Part shown: piece after piece, positions 8,972 to 17,847 of the stretch
Layout: each line of letters opens with the position of its first letter
How positions within the stretch are numbered: position 1 is the stretch's first letter
Source of the DNA: Hymenobacter wooponensis
Lineage (GTDB): Bacteria > Bacteroidota > Bacteroidia > Cytophagales > Hymenobacteraceae
NCBI RefSeq assembly: GCF_004745865.1
Contig: NZ_SRKZ01000001.1
Location: 558,001 to 622,000 of the forward strand
DNA: 64,000 nt
Reading direction: 5' to 3'
The notes under the pieces: model-generated
The model's input: only the letters and a program-made list of their open reading frames with translations
Told to the model about the DNA's origin: nothing
The model's database searches: none
Program-made: the position numbers and the translations under genes

Positions 8972-9271
8972 ATGTGGATCCAACAAAAAAGCACCCCCGC
9001 GCCACTCGATGAACTGCAAGGCCATACCGTAGGCCTCAAATTCGAGTGTAACCAGTGCCACACCGAAGTATTCACCGACTCGCTGGGCGTGCCCGCCGCC
9101 GACCACTTGGCTAACTCCACCGAGGACGATGGTCAGTTTGAAACCGAAGAAATAAAGTGCCCCGGCTGTGACATGACGCACGCCATCACCGTCAAGAGTA
9201 CCTTCGACGGAGTGCATTTCGATGTTTCCGACGTGCAGCCCGAGAAAGTATCTTACCAGATCAACCACTAA
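8972..9271 (+). CDS. Small zinc-ribbon-type protein, hypothetical (99 aa)
   Basis: Two CxxC pairs (Cys26/Cys29 in ECNQCHTE and Cys63/Cys66 in KCPGCDM), 34 residues apart, look like one zinc-ribbon site. The spacer is acidic. No signal peptide or membrane span is present, so the protein should be cytoplasmic. Zinc binding is inferred from the pattern only. The gene stands alone and is convergent with an AT-rich lipoprotein gene. The two share a 50-bp perfect palindrome as terminator. No role is proposed. Confidence 0.7.
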   Translation: MWIQQKSTPAPLDELQGHTVGLKFECNQCHTEVFTDSLGVPAADHLANSTEDDGQFETEEIKCPGCDMTHAITVKSTFDGVHFDVSDVQPEKVSYQINH

Positions 9272-9284
9272 GTTATTCTGCGTA

Positions 9285-9334
9285 ATAAACAAGAAAGACG
9301 AAAAGGCCTAGGCCTTTTCGTCTTTCTTGTTTAT
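9285..9334. terminator. Bidirectional terminator, 50-bp perfect palindrome
   Basis: Bases 9285-9309 are the exact inverse of 9310-9334, and the centre is GGCCTAGGCC. It lies between the stops of two convergent genes. The A-rich and T-rich feet suit termination from both sides. Confidence 0.85.
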
Positions 9335-9392
9335 CCAAAGACCCACACTTGAGTAGAGAACTCTAATAAGCCTCAAATTCAAACAGTAATGT

Positions 9393-9929
9393 TTATGGCT
9401 CAATTGTATAAGGCAGATTAAACCTGCCATTTTCTACTTTTATCATAGGTTGGCTACCATTGCACAAGTTACCATTAAATGAACCGATCATGGTGTGAGC
9501 GGCAGTATTGACTGACTCAATCTTTATTGTAAAATTTTTATTATTAACATCACAGTAATCGTTCCTAAAAGTATACCCAGCACTTCCATTATTAGTTAGA
9601 TAATCAGCGTATATACGCATATTTGATTTACTATCACCAAATTCTCCTGGGGCTTCAATGGATACATTATCATCCAATTGAAAGGCATACAAGGTTATTT
9701 CCTCAGATGTGGAAGCGGAAGAAGTGAAGAGAGTAACCCTGCCAATATACCCATTACTCGGCTTACGAATTTTTAAAGTAGTATGATTTGGGTCAACTGG
9801 AAATGTTTTGCCGTTTACCATTAGCCGGAGAGTATTGGTAGGCAGCGAATCTGAAGGGGCATTTGTGTCTTTAGAGCAACCAAGCAAGAACACAGAAGCA
9901 AGACAGGTAACAAAAAGATTTTTTTTCAC
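9393..9929 (-). CDS. AT-rich lipoprotein, hypothetical (178 aa)
   Basis: GTG start with a clear lipoprotein signal (MKKNLFVTCLASVFLLGCSK, anchor Cys18). The mature part begins with a low-complexity linker, then NTLRLMVNGKTFPV, the opening seen in DUF6252-like lipoproteins of Bacteroidota ('a.vnGk.w.a'). The rest is predicted beta-rich with two Cys pairs. Base composition differs plainly from the surroundings: for example 9541-9600 is about 32% GC, and codons end mostly in A or T. This suggests recent acquisition or relaxed codon selection. No partner gene lies beside it. Family assignment is tentative. Confidence 0.75.
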   Translation of the reverse strand: MKKNLFVTCLASVFLLGCSKDTNAPSDSLPTNTLRLMVNGKTFPVDPNHTTLKIRKPSNGYIGRVTLFTSSASTSEEITLYAFQLDDNVSIEAPGEFGDSKSNMRIYADYLTNNGSAGYTFRNDYCDVNNKNFTIKIESVNTAAHTMIGSFNGNLCNGSQPMIKVENGRFNLPYTIEP

Positions 9930-9985
9930 TACAGTTTATAATTACATTATACTAGGAATTATATTAAGAAAGCAAAATCCCACAC

Positions 9986-10966
9986 CTACTTCTCCCGCTC
10001 AATAGTATAGTTGATCAACTGCTCGAGGGAGTTGCGCGAGGCCGACTCCGGGAAGGTCCGTAGGATGGTCAGGGCCTCGTCGCGGTAGCTTTCCATTACT
10101 TTAATAGCGTACTCTAGGCCACCCGATTTCTTCACGAAATCGATAACGGCCTGCACGCGGTCTTTGCGGCCATCGTTGTTTTTCACGTTGAAGATGACGC
10201 GGCGCTTAGTAAGCCAGTCGGCTTGCTGCAGGGCGTAGATGAGCGGCAGGGTCATCTTCTTCTCCTTAATATCGATACCGACGGGCTTGCCCACCTCCGC
10301 GGTGCCAAAGTCGAACAGGTCGTCTTTGATCTGAAAAGCCATGCCGACCTTCTCCCCGAAAAGGCGGGCCCGCTCCACGGTTTCTTTGTCGGCCCCAGCC
10401 GACGCGGCACCCACGGCGCAGCAGGAAGCAATGAGAGAGGCCGTTTTCTGCCGGATGATATCGAAGTACACGTCCTCCGTAATATCAAGGCGGCGGGCTT
10501 TTTCAATCTGGAGCAGCTCGCCTTCGCTGAGCTCACGCACGGCGTTATTTACAATTTTGAGCAGGTCAAAATCGTCGTTTTCGAGGGCCAGTTGCAAGCC
10601 GCGCGCCAACAGATAGTCGCCTACCAATACGGCAATCTTGTTCTTCCAAAGAGCATTGATGGAAAAGAATCCTCGCCGGTAATTGCTCTCATCCACCACA
10701 TCATCGTGCACGAGGGTAGCCGTGTGCAGCAACTCAATGAGTGCCGCGCCGCGGAACGAAGCTTCCGGTAACGGGTCGCCGCCGCTGATTTTGGCCGTGA
10801 AGAACACGAACATGGGCCGGATCTGCTTGCCCTTGCGCTTCACAATGTACCCCATGATTTTATCCAGAAGCAGCTGCCGCGTTTTCATGGAGGCCCTGAA
10901 CTTAAGTTCAAACTCCTCCATTTCGGCGGCAATAGGCGCTTGTATCTGGTCCAGCGTTACGTTCAT
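9986..10966 (-). CDS. Polyprenyl diphosphate synthase (326 aa)
   Basis: Makes long-chain all-trans polyprenyl diphosphates by adding isopentenyl units, most likely the menaquinone side chain (octaprenyl or similar). Both aspartate-rich motifs are present: DDVVD at residues 88-92 (LVHDDVVDES) and DDLFD at 215-219 (QIKDDLFDF). GKQIRPMFV near residue 46 and the RRG after the first motif bind the diphosphates. Length fits the IspB/HepT class. A role as the GGPP synthase for carotenoids (no crtE is found beside the crt genes) cannot be excluded, since chain length is not readable with certainty. Single gene on the minus strand. Confidence 0.92.
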   Translation of the reverse strand: MNVTLDQIQAPIAAEMEEFELKFRASMKTRQLLLDKIMGYIVKRKGKQIRPMFVFFTAKISGGDPLPEASFRGAALIELLHTATLVHDDVVDESNYRRGFFSINALWKNKIAVLVGDYLLARGLQLALENDDFDLLKIVNNAVRELSEGELLQIEKARRLDITEDVYFDIIRQKTASLIASCCAVGAASAGADKETVERARLFGEKVGMAFQIKDDLFDFGTAEVGKPVGIDIKEKKMTLPLIYALQQADWLTKRRVIFNVKNNDGRKDRVQAVIDFVKKSGGLEYAIKVMESYRDEALTILRTFPESASRNSLEQLINYTIEREK

Positions 10967-11125
10967 GCGGGTATTTTGGGCGGTGCAATGATACGCTGAA
11001 AAGGTGAGTAGTGAGATAGTAAACTCACGAGTTAAGCGTTCTATTCAGCGCAGCGCGGCAAATACCGCCGCAACTAGCTGTTTCGCGTTCATCATCTCCC
11101 CACTTTCTGCACTTACCTTAGTGCT

Positions 11126-11998
11126 ATGCCAATTCAGCCCGTTCGCCTCGACTTCCTGCTCTCCTCTCCCCATCATACGAGGCCATTTGAGGCCGATGCC
11201 CGCTACATTCCCGATGGGCAGCCTAAGCCCGTGGTAGTGTTTGTGCATGGTTTTAAGGGCTTTAAAGACTGGGGCCACTTCAACCTGCTCGCCGACTATT
11301 TTGCTCAGCAGGGCTTTGTGTTCGTGAAGCTGAACCTCTCGCACAACGGCCTAGTAGTAGGTGGCTCCGGCGACTTGGAGGACTTAGAAGCATTTGGCCA
11401 CAACAACTTCAGCCTGGAGCTCGACGATATTGGGAGTCTACTAACTACACTGCTCGACCCGAAGGCTACTCCCCTACCCGCCCCCGAAACCGACTTGACC
11501 CGTCTCGCGCTCCTTGGCCATAGCCGCGGGGGTGGCCTAGTGCTGCTCAAGGCCGCCGAAGACGCCCGCGTCAAAGCCGTAGTTACGTGGGCGGCCATTA
11601 ATAATGTGAACCCCGGCTGGACGGAGGAGCTTATGCAGCACTGGGAGAAAGAGGGAGTATTTCACGTAGAAAACAGCCGCACCAAACAGCAGCTTCCGCT
11701 TTACTTTCAGATAGTAGAAGACTACCACCAAAACCGCCTACGCCTAGACATTCCGCACAACGTCCGCCGCAAACTCCGTAACAGGCCTACTCTCATTGTA
11801 CACGGCGACCAAGACGAAACTGTAGCCGTGCAAAAGGCCCATGAGTTGAAGAGCTGGCACCCGGAGGCGGAGCTTGCCATCTTGCCCGGCGTAACGCACA
11901 ATCTTGGCGGCGGGCACCCCTGGCTGCAAGCGTCATTGCCCACAGAAGCCCATCAGACCGCTGATGTGACTATTGAATTTCTTCGCCGCGTGCTCTAG
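11126..11998 (+). CDS. Alpha/beta hydrolase (290 aa)
   Basis: A serine hydrolase of the dienelactone-hydrolase/esterase type. The oxyanion segment VVFVHGFKGFKDWGHF is near residues 37-52 and the nucleophile elbow GHSRGGG holds Ser133. Asp230 (HGDQDETV) and His258 (GVTHNLGGG) complete the triad. There is no signal peptide, so it should act in the cytoplasm. folK starts 4 bases after the stop, so the two are almost certainly cotranscribed. The substrate is unknown, and a folate-related role is not implied by the position alone. Confidence 0.9.
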   Translation: MPIQPVRLDFLLSSPHHTRPFEADARYIPDGQPKPVVVFVHGFKGFKDWGHFNLLADYFAQQGFVFVKLNLSHNGLVVGGSGDLEDLEAFGHNNFSLELDDIGSLLTTLLDPKATPLPAPETDLTRLALLGHSRGGGLVLLKAAEDARVKAVVTWAAINNVNPGWTEELMQHWEKEGVFHVENSRTKQQLPLYFQIVEDYHQNRLRLDIPHNVRRKLRNRPTLIVHGDQDETVAVQKAHELKSWHPEAELAILPGVTHNLGGGHPWLQASLPTEAHQTADVTIEFLRRVL

Positions 11999-12002
11999 GC
12001 CT

Positions 12003-12494
12003 ATGCCCACCGCCTACCTCCTGCTTGGCTCCAACCTCGGCGACCGAGCCACCATTCTTCGGGAAGCCATACAGCACCTCGCAACCTCAGCGGGAACATT
12101 GGCGGCTACTTCCGGGCTCTACGAAACGGCCGCCTGGGGCCTGCAGGACCAGCCACCGTTTCTAAACCAAGCCATTCGGCTGCATACTTCACTTCAGGCC
12201 GAAGAACTACTTGATGTGTGCCTGGCAACTGAGCAGCTAGCAGGCCGGGAGCGGCTGGTACGCTGGGGAGCCCGCACGCTGGATGTGGATGTGTTACTCT
12301 ACGACGATTTGATCTTAGACACGCCTCGCCTACAAGTGCCGCACCCGCGCTTGCCAGAGCGGCGTTTTGCGTTGATTCCGCTTGCTGACATTGCCGCCGA
12401 AGTGGTGCACCCAGCTCTAGGCCAGTCAGTGGCACAGTTGCTAGCGCAGTGCCCCGACCCATTGGAAGTGCAAAGGCTACCCGATGACCAATAA
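12003..12494 (+). CDS. folK: 2-amino-4-hydroxy-6-hydroxymethyldihydropteridine diphosphokinase (163 aa)
   Basis: Transfers pyrophosphate from ATP to 6-hydroxymethyl-7,8-dihydropterin in folate synthesis. Family features: LLLGSNLGDRATILREA at the start, ETAAWGLQDQPPFLNQAI near residue 42, and the signature RWGARTLDVDVLLYDD (two Asp for Mg-ATP) near residues 87-102. VPHPRLPERRFALIPLADI follows. The start at 12003 gives the standard N-terminus; an ATG at 11973 would overlap the hydrolase gene. It lies 4 bases after the hydrolase stop and is followed by a 25-bp stem terminator. Confidence 0.95.
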   Translation: MPTAYLLLGSNLGDRATILREAIQHLATSAGTLAATSGLYETAAWGLQDQPPFLNQAIRLHTSLQAEELLDVCLATEQLAGRERLVRWGARTLDVDVLLYDDLILDTPRLQVPHPRLPERRFALIPLADIAAEVVHPALGQSVAQLLAQCPDPLEVQRLPDDQ

Positions 12495-12503
12495 AGCGGA
12501 AGT

Positions 12504-12560
12504 GGCCTAGCACAGAGAAGCCCGTCAGACAATAACTGACGGGCTTCTCTGTGCTAGGCC
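12504..12560. terminator. Bidirectional terminator between folK and fabD
   Basis: A 25-bp stem (12504-12528 with 12536-12560) with a 7-base loop. The stem base is made of GGCCTAG and its complement. Confidence 0.85.
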
Positions 12561-12571
12561 TAGGCCACTGC

Positions 12572-13459
12572 TTATACCGTAGCTGAGCTAACGGTTGCTT
12601 CTGCGGCAATTTTCTTTACCAAGCCTTGCAGCACCTTGCCGGGGCCGCACTCCACAAACTCGGTAGCGCCATCTTGCACCATGCGCTGCACACTCTGCGT
12701 CCAGCGTACGGGAGCCGTGAGCTGGCGCACGAGGTTCTCCCGAATCTCGTTGGGGTCGGTGTGAGGAGCAGCGTCTACGTTCTGATACACAGGGCAGATG
12801 CCGGCCGAGAACGTGGTAGCGGCAATAGCCTGTGCCAAGGCAGCCTCCGCCGACTGCATCAGGGGCGAGTGGAAAGCACCTCCCACCGGCAGGGGCAGCG
12901 CGCGTTTGGCGCCAGCGGCCTTCAGCTGCTCGCATGCCAGCTCAATGCCACGCTGCGAGCCCGACACTACCAGTTGGCCGGGGCAATTGTAGTTAGCGGC
13001 TACTACCACATTGCCAGCTTCTGTAATCTCTTGACAGATGCGAGCCGTGGTATCATCATCTAGGCCTAGAATGGCGGCCATAGTACCGGGTTGCTCCTGG
13101 CAGGCGGCCTGCATGGCTTGAGCGCGCTGCGCTACAAGGCGCAACGCATCTTCAAACTTGAGCACCTTGGCAGCTACCAGCGCTGAGAACTCGCCGAGGG
13201 AGTGACCTGCTACCATATCGGGACGCAGATCGGGTAACACCGCAGCTAGGGCTACGGAGTGAAGAAAAATCGCGGGTTGAGTTACATCGGTACGGCGCAG
13301 GTCTTCCTCCGAGCCTGAAAACATAACCTCGGTCAGGGAGAAGCCCAAAATCTCATTGGCTTGGTCCATCAGGCTCTTTGCCTCAGGATGCTGCTCGTAT
13401 AGGTCGCGGCCCATGCCGCTGAACTGGCTGCCCTGGCCAGGAAAAATTACTGCTTTCAC
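12572..13459 (-). CDS. fabD: ACP S-malonyltransferase (295 aa)
   Basis: Loads malonyl groups from CoA onto acyl carrier protein for fatty acid synthesis. The N-terminus KAVIFPGQGSQFSGMGRDLY is classic. The nucleophile Ser87 is in AGHSLGEFSAL and the catalytic His197 is in GGAFHSPLM. The GTG at 13459 is chosen because homologues begin two residues before AVIFPGQGSQ. An in-frame ATG at 13498 would add 13 residues (ATSFVFPPKSTL...) without a known role. A weak -7-like element (TTCTTTTG) at 13483-13490 lies inside that extension, in favour of the GTG. Single gene, convergent with folK. Confidence 0.93.
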   Translation of the reverse strand: MKAVIFPGQGSQFSGMGRDLYEQHPEAKSLMDQANEILGFSLTEVMFSGSEEDLRRTDVTQPAIFLHSVALAAVLPDLRPDMVAGHSLGEFSALVAAKVLKFEDALRLVAQRAQAMQAACQEQPGTMAAILGLDDDTTARICQEITEAGNVVVAANYNCPGQLVVSGSQRGIELACEQLKAAGAKRALPLPVGGAFHSPLMQSAEAALAQAIAATTFSAGICPVYQNVDAAPHTDPNEIRENLVRQLTAPVRWTQSVQRMVQDGATEFVECGPGKVLQGLVKKIAAEATVSSATV

Positions 13460-13549
13460 TAAGGTGGATTTAGGTGGAAAAACAAAAGAAGTAGCCAACG
13501 CTCCAGGTGGCCTAGAGTAGCTACTTGCGGCTAAACTAAGTAGCTCAGC

Positions 13550-13858
13550 TTACTTTACTTTCAGAGTACTTACGGTGCCGGTTTGCTTATCGACTTCAAA
13601 TGCGGCAGCGTTAGGCATCCGCCCCACCCAATCGATGCGGGGCACTAGCACTTGCCACTTCGTATCTACGTCAACTATCCGCGCCGAATCGGCTTGGTAG
13701 AGGGCTGCATTGGGCTGGGTTTTGATGTAATCAGCTACTGCCGCGCGAGCCGCATCGGCGCTGGCAACCGGTTGGGTAGACGCCGTTGGCGTAGCTTGTG
13801 GCTGGCAACTAACCACACCTCCCAGCAACAGCAGAAATACAAGACAGAGCTTTATCAT
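13550..13858 (-). CDS. Small lipoprotein, hypothetical (102 aa)
   Basis: The start at 13858 (MIKLCLVFLLLLGGVVSCQP) gives a lipoprotein signal with anchor Cys18. The mature part has a Thr/Ala-rich linker, then a small domain with IKTQPNAALYQADSARI and WVGRMPNAAAFEVDKQTG, which looks like a PepSY-like or YpmB-like fold (uncertain). The gene lies directly after the terminator of the T9SS gene: only 5 bases separate hairpin foot and start codon. Its promoter must therefore lie in or near that hairpin (see findings). Function unknown. Confidence 0.7.
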   Translation of the reverse strand: MIKLCLVFLLLLGGVVSCQPQATPTASTQPVASADAARAAVADYIKTQPNAALYQADSARIVDVDTKWQVLVPRIDWVGRMPNAAAFEVDKQTGTVSTLKVK

Positions 13859-13863
13859 GCCAC

Positions 13864-13904
13864 AAAGAAAAGGAGCGAACAGCAACTGTTCGCTCCTTTT
13901 CTTT
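13864..13904 (-). terminator. Terminator after the T9SS surface protein gene
   Basis: A 19-bp perfect stem (13864-13882 with 13886-13904) with a 3-base loop. Read on the minus strand it ends in TTTTCTTT. It sits right before the start codon of the next gene. Confidence 0.8.
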
Positions 13905-13928
13905 TATCCAGCTAGGCCAGTGGTCTGC

Positions 13929-16808
13929 TTAGCGGTTTACCTGCACCCACCCTTTAAAGGTGCGCTTGGTTCTGTTGGTATCTCCAAACTCTACTTCAGC
14001 TTGGTAGAAGTACATGCCCTCCGAAACCTTCGTTCCTGAGCTAGACTCACCACTGCCTCCCCCATTCCAGTTAATGAGAGGGTCTTTGTCGCTCTCATAG
14101 ATCTTCACACCCCAGCGGTTGAAGATCTGCACTTTAGTGCGCCGGATTGGGCTAAACACTTTTGGTCGGAACGTGTCATTCTTGCCATCACCGTTCGGAG
14201 TAAAGATGTTCGGCAGCAGGAAAAGCAAGCAGTTATCCTTGCATTCCTTATTGCTTAGCAAGCTGCGCGTCCCTGCCAAGTCCACTGCTCGCACTGCGTA
14301 GCAACCCTGCGCTGTAGTTAGGCCCTGGTGGGCGTAAGTTGTTTGCGTGCCGGGCACAGTTGTCAGAACTGTCAGGGAGTCATTGGGCGTAGGCGCGTAG
14401 TAAATTATATACGTTGCTACGTCACGGCTACAGTCAGCGGTAGGCTGAGCACTCAGCGTCCAGCTGAGGTAGTTGGTATATACCTGCCCATTTACAGGGG
14501 TTGCGGGCAGATCAAAAAGCCGACTGGCTAGACTGTCGCAGTTCGTGGGTTTGAGCGTAAGCACGGGCGTACACAGCACGGGCGTCAGAGCTACACACCG
14601 CTCTTGGCTCAAATTGATGAGCGAATCATTGGGAGCAATGGCGTAAGCTCCTTTAGTCTTGATGTAGTAGCAATACGTGTTACCCTTCACCAGTGGCCTA
14701 GCCGTAGTGCCCCTATCCAGATACGTTCCGCCAGTAGTGCTGCCCGTAACCTTGGCAATTGGCACATAAGCTCCCGTGAGTCCATCGCGCCGATAAATAG
14801 TTGATGGATAACGGGAGTTATCCCACGGCACGTTATATGTCCAGTTCAGCGCAATAGTATTGGCTAATGGATCAGCAGTAGTACTTACCCGCACACTAGA
14901 AGCCGGCCCAGCTGTCTCAATTGCCACTGGCGAGTTAGCGGTGGGCAACGTGTTGCTAAAAAACTCCAGCTTGTATGTGTAAGCATTATCGGTGGTGTTG
15001 AGGTTGGTATCCACGAACACCGTATCACTAAGGTTAGTAATGGTCCGCAGGGGAGTAGCAGTGGTCGGGAACGTTGCGTTCTGACCCACGGCCCGATACA
15101 GACGATAGCCTACAGGTGGATTGAAGCTGTTAAGAGGCGCTGGCCGCGTCCACCGAACCGTGATTTGACCGTTAGTGGCATCTGTGCGGTCTACCGTAAC
15201 ATTTGTAAAGCGCGGAGAGCGACCTGCTAATGTGATACAGGCTTCATTGGAAGCAATGCTAGCCCCACCAGCCGGACGAGCAAACTGGACATAAATACGG
15301 TAGCAGTAATTCTTACCCCGCTCTAGGCCTAGGCCATTACGATCATCCACAAAGGTGCGGCTTCCTACTGCTACTGAGCCAATTTGAGTATACCCAGCAG
15401 AAGCTGGAATGCCCGTTTCGCAAACACCAGGTGTAAAATTGGAGGGATTTTCCTTACGGAAAATCAGAATCTGAGCACCCGGGTTCTGACAGCTATAGCT
15501 GTCCCAACTCAGTTGGGCTGTATTTCCCGAGGGAGCTACGCGCAGGTTTTGCGGCGGCGGCCCTACAACTGTGATACGCCATACGCGCTCATCAATGAGG
15601 GCTGCCCCGCAGTTATTAGCTGGTCTATCTTCAGCTTTGAATAGAATTTGATGCGGGTCCGACTGGATGTTAGAGCAGTTCGGCGTCCAAGTAAAGGTGC
15701 CACGAGCTGGAGGACCAAGCGTATTTTGCACAAAATTGGCCGGACGGGGCAGTAGCCCCCCAAAGGCACTAAGCGTGACTTGTTGGTTTTCTGGGTCGGT
15801 AGCGGTAATCAGACCTGTAACTGGGGTACCAGCAATAACACAAAGATCGGTAGGCACCGTAATGGTTGGCCGTTGGTTGGCATTGTTGCCAACCGTCACC
15901 TGCATGTCTCGGATGTATTCACCTATTAGCCTTGCTCTCGCTCCCGGAACACGGCGCCATTCTCGTACTCTAAAAGCGAAGTTATAATCACCCACTTCCA
16001 GAGGAGCATTCCATACCACTTGCCCTGTTTTAGGATCCTGATCAAATAGGGCAGCGGCCCCAGGTATGCCAGCGGGCGGACCGACATAGGGTACCTGTAC
16101 TGCACTTCCTATTTCATTAGGATAAACGAAGTTTGTACTCCGTACTGGAAGAGGCGTGTTTCGATTGTTTCCGGTTTGAGCTAATACAGCAGCTACTCCA
16201 CCAGGTACATATTGGCTAGGAGTTAGTTCATACGATAGAGAATCACCATCGGCATCAGAGGCAGCAGGGTTATGAAGAAACACTTGGTTTCTACTAGCTC
16301 TATCGTAGGCCGGAGCATTGAGTATTGGAGATTGATTTATCCCTAATGCGGGATCAATGGTAATTCGCGAAGAAATGTAGAAACTCTGGCCTTGCGAATT
16401 GGCCATATTCTTCACCCCAATGCTACGGTTTTCAGCTAGGAAGTGTACTGTATATTGGTTAATGGCTGGATAAGTATGTTCAAAATAAAATACTAATCGA
16501 AAGGTCGTACCATCACAACCAACGGGCGTCCTACTTGCTCTCGGGATATTCTGCGCAACAGTACCATCTCCAAAAAAAATGTCGGCATCCGTTTGCGACA
16601 CATTAGTGCCGGCGCTGCTTTCATACAGCACCATCTTAAAGAAGATGCGGCGAGGGTTGCGCGCTGCAGTCGTATCTGTTTTGGCTTGAATGTCGCCAGC
16701 GCGCAAGTGTGTAGCGTGGGCCGCAGGCGTCAGTCCAAAGTAAGCCAGCACCAATACTAGTAGCACCAACCCTAGTTGGGCGGTGCGGTTAAGTAAGGGA
16801 AGCTTCAT
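13929..16808 (-). CDS. Secreted surface protein with gliding-motility-type (T9SS type B) C-terminal domain (959 aa)
   Basis: A signal peptide covers about residues 1-32 (LGLVLLVLVLAYFGLTPAAHA). The body has Ig- or cadherin-like segments (around 150-330, with PTITVPTDLCVIAGTPVTGL) and several fibronectin-type stretches (about 400-850) with 'NTAQLSWDSY' and 'ALNWTYNVPWDNSRYP' openings. The last 90 residues hold LPNIFTPNGDGKNDTFRP and VQIFNRWGVKIYES, ending in GWVQVNR. This is the CHU_C/gliding-associated domain that directs export by the type IX system and surface attachment. It is probably an adhesin or matrix protein; ligand unknown. GC is somewhat lower than in the enzyme genes nearby. Single gene with its own terminator. 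Confidence 0.9.
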   Translation of the reverse strand: MKLPLLNRTAQLGLVLLVLVLAYFGLTPAAHATHLRAGDIQAKTDTTAARNPRRIFFKMVLYESSAGTNVSQTDADIFFGDGTVAQNIPRASRTPVGCDGTTFRLVFYFEHTYPAINQYTVHFLAENRSIGVKNMANSQGQSFYISSRITIDPALGINQSPILNAPAYDRASRNQVFLHNPAASDADGDSLSYELTPSQYVPGGVAAVLAQTGNNRNTPLPVRSTNFVYPNEIGSAVQVPYVGPPAGIPGAAALFDQDPKTGQVVWNAPLEVGDYNFAFRVREWRRVPGARARLIGEYIRDMQVTVGNNANQRPTITVPTDLCVIAGTPVTGLITATDPENQQVTLSAFGGLLPRPANFVQNTLGPPARGTFTWTPNCSNIQSDPHQILFKAEDRPANNCGAALIDERVWRITVVGPPPQNLRVAPSGNTAQLSWDSYSCQNPGAQILIFRKENPSNFTPGVCETGIPASAGYTQIGSVAVGSRTFVDDRNGLGLERGKNYCYRIYVQFARPAGGASIASNEACITLAGRSPRFTNVTVDRTDATNGQITVRWTRPAPLNSFNPPVGYRLYRAVGQNATFPTTATPLRTITNLSDTVFVDTNLNTTDNAYTYKLEFFSNTLPTANSPVAIETAGPASSVRVSTTADPLANTIALNWTYNVPWDNSRYPSTIYRRDGLTGAYVPIAKVTGSTTGGTYLDRGTTARPLVKGNTYCYYIKTKGAYAIAPNDSLINLSQERCVALTPVLCTPVLTLKPTNCDSLASRLFDLPATPVNGQVYTNYLSWTLSAQPTADCSRDVATYIIYYAPTPNDSLTVLTTVPGTQTTYAHQGLTTAQGCYAVRAVDLAGTRSLLSNKECKDNCLLFLLPNIFTPNGDGKNDTFRPKVFSPIRRTKVQIFNRWGVKIYESDKDPLINWNGGGSGESSSGTKVSEGMYFYQAEVEFGDTNRTKRTFKGWVQVNR

Positions 16809-16983
16809 AGAATCAGAGTATTGAAAGTCAGTAGAACTTAGGAAGAGAAGGTCAGTAAAAAAGCGTCAGGAACCTAACAAAGAACCAGGCAGTTGGGTTA
16901 ATATGTCGGTACTACAGATCTAACGGAGCTGGCAGTAGATAGATTCAAGATTGTTTCTTACTAACGTGAAAGGTAAGCGCAGA

Positions 16984-17014
16984 TTGTTTCCTACCGGGTT
17001 GGACCCTACCTTTG
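16984..17014 (+). promoter_or_regulatory. Promoter of sdhCAB
   Basis: TTG at 16984-16986 and TACCTTTG at 17007-17014 are separated by 20 bases, matching the Bacteroidota -33/-7 pair. The sdhC ATG is 40 bases downstream. Confidence 0.65.
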
Positions 17015-17054
17015 ACCAGTACAACCGACCTACCCAAACCTTTCAGTAGCTCTT

Positions 17055-17822
17055 ATGAGTTGGATAACAAAAACCTTCTCCAGCAGCATCGGCCGCAAAC
17101 TTATCATGGCTGTCACGGGCCTGTTTCTGTGCTCGTTTCTGGTGGTTCACCTGCTTATTAACCTCCAGATGCTTCGTCATGATGGCGGGGCTTCTTTTAA
17201 CTTTTGGGCCGAGTTTATGGGTACCAACCCCGTAATCCGGTTCATGGAAATAGTGCTGATGCTGGGCTTGCTGGCTCACATCTACCAGGGTCTTGCCTTG
17301 GCTGTGAAGAACAAGAAAGCTCGCGGTGGTCAAGCTTATGTGGTTAACCATTCTGAGCAGAACTCACAGTGGGCTTCCCGCAATATGGCTCTACTGGGCA
17401 CCCTGTTGCTCATCTTCCTGATTGTGCACCTGATGAACTTCTGGATCCGCTCCCGCTTTGATGCAATGGGTGGCCTAGCCGAAGTGCGAGTGCCTAACCT
17501 CGACCATCCCGTGGGCGACCTGTATTCTGTAGCTGCCGCCTCCTTCAAGATTCCGTGGTACGTGGCGCTGTACGCATTATCCCAGATTGCTTTGGGCTAC
17601 CACCTCTGGCACGGCTTCCGCAGCGGGTTCCAAACTCTGGGTCTTAACCACCGCAAGTACACTCCTGCCATCTATCTGACGGGATATGGCTTTTCGGTAA
17701 TCGTTTCTGCCTTGTTTGCTGTGATTCCCCTGGTGATGTTCTTCAGCGAGGCCTATCAGCCTCGCCCTGCTACGGGCAACACCGTAGAGCAGTCCCTTAC
17801 CACGGAGCCGGCCCTTCGCTAG
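17055..17822 (+). CDS. sdhC: Succinate dehydrogenase cytochrome b558 subunit (255 aa)
   Basis: The membrane anchor of complex II, passing electrons from succinate to menaquinone. Five hydrophobic spans are visible. His residues that can bind heme b lie in VVHLLINLQML (about residue 33), AHIYQGLAL, IVHLMNFW and LGYHLWHGF. The single-polypeptide, five-helix form explains why no sdhD is present. The start MSWITKTFSSSIGRKLIMAV is the usual one for Bacteroidota. It is the first gene of sdhCAB, 25 bases before sdhA, behind a recognisable promoter. Confidence 0.94.
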   Translation: MSWITKTFSSSIGRKLIMAVTGLFLCSFLVVHLLINLQMLRHDGGASFNFWAEFMGTNPVIRFMEIVLMLGLLAHIYQGLALAVKNKKARGGQAYVVNHSEQNSQWASRNMALLGTLLLIFLIVHLMNFWIRSRFDAMGGLAEVRVPNLDHPVGDLYSVAAASFKIPWYVALYALSQIALGYHLWHGFRSGFQTLGLNHRKYTPAIYLTGYGFSVIVSALFAVIPLVMFFSEAYQPRPATGNTVEQSLTTEPALR

Positions 17823-17847
17823 CCCCCCACCATTTTCATTTTAGCGC

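Noticed and set aside
12106..12609. Minus-strand open frame of 167 codons across folK and its terminator
   Set aside because: Antisense to folK and runs through the terminator stem; no known features.
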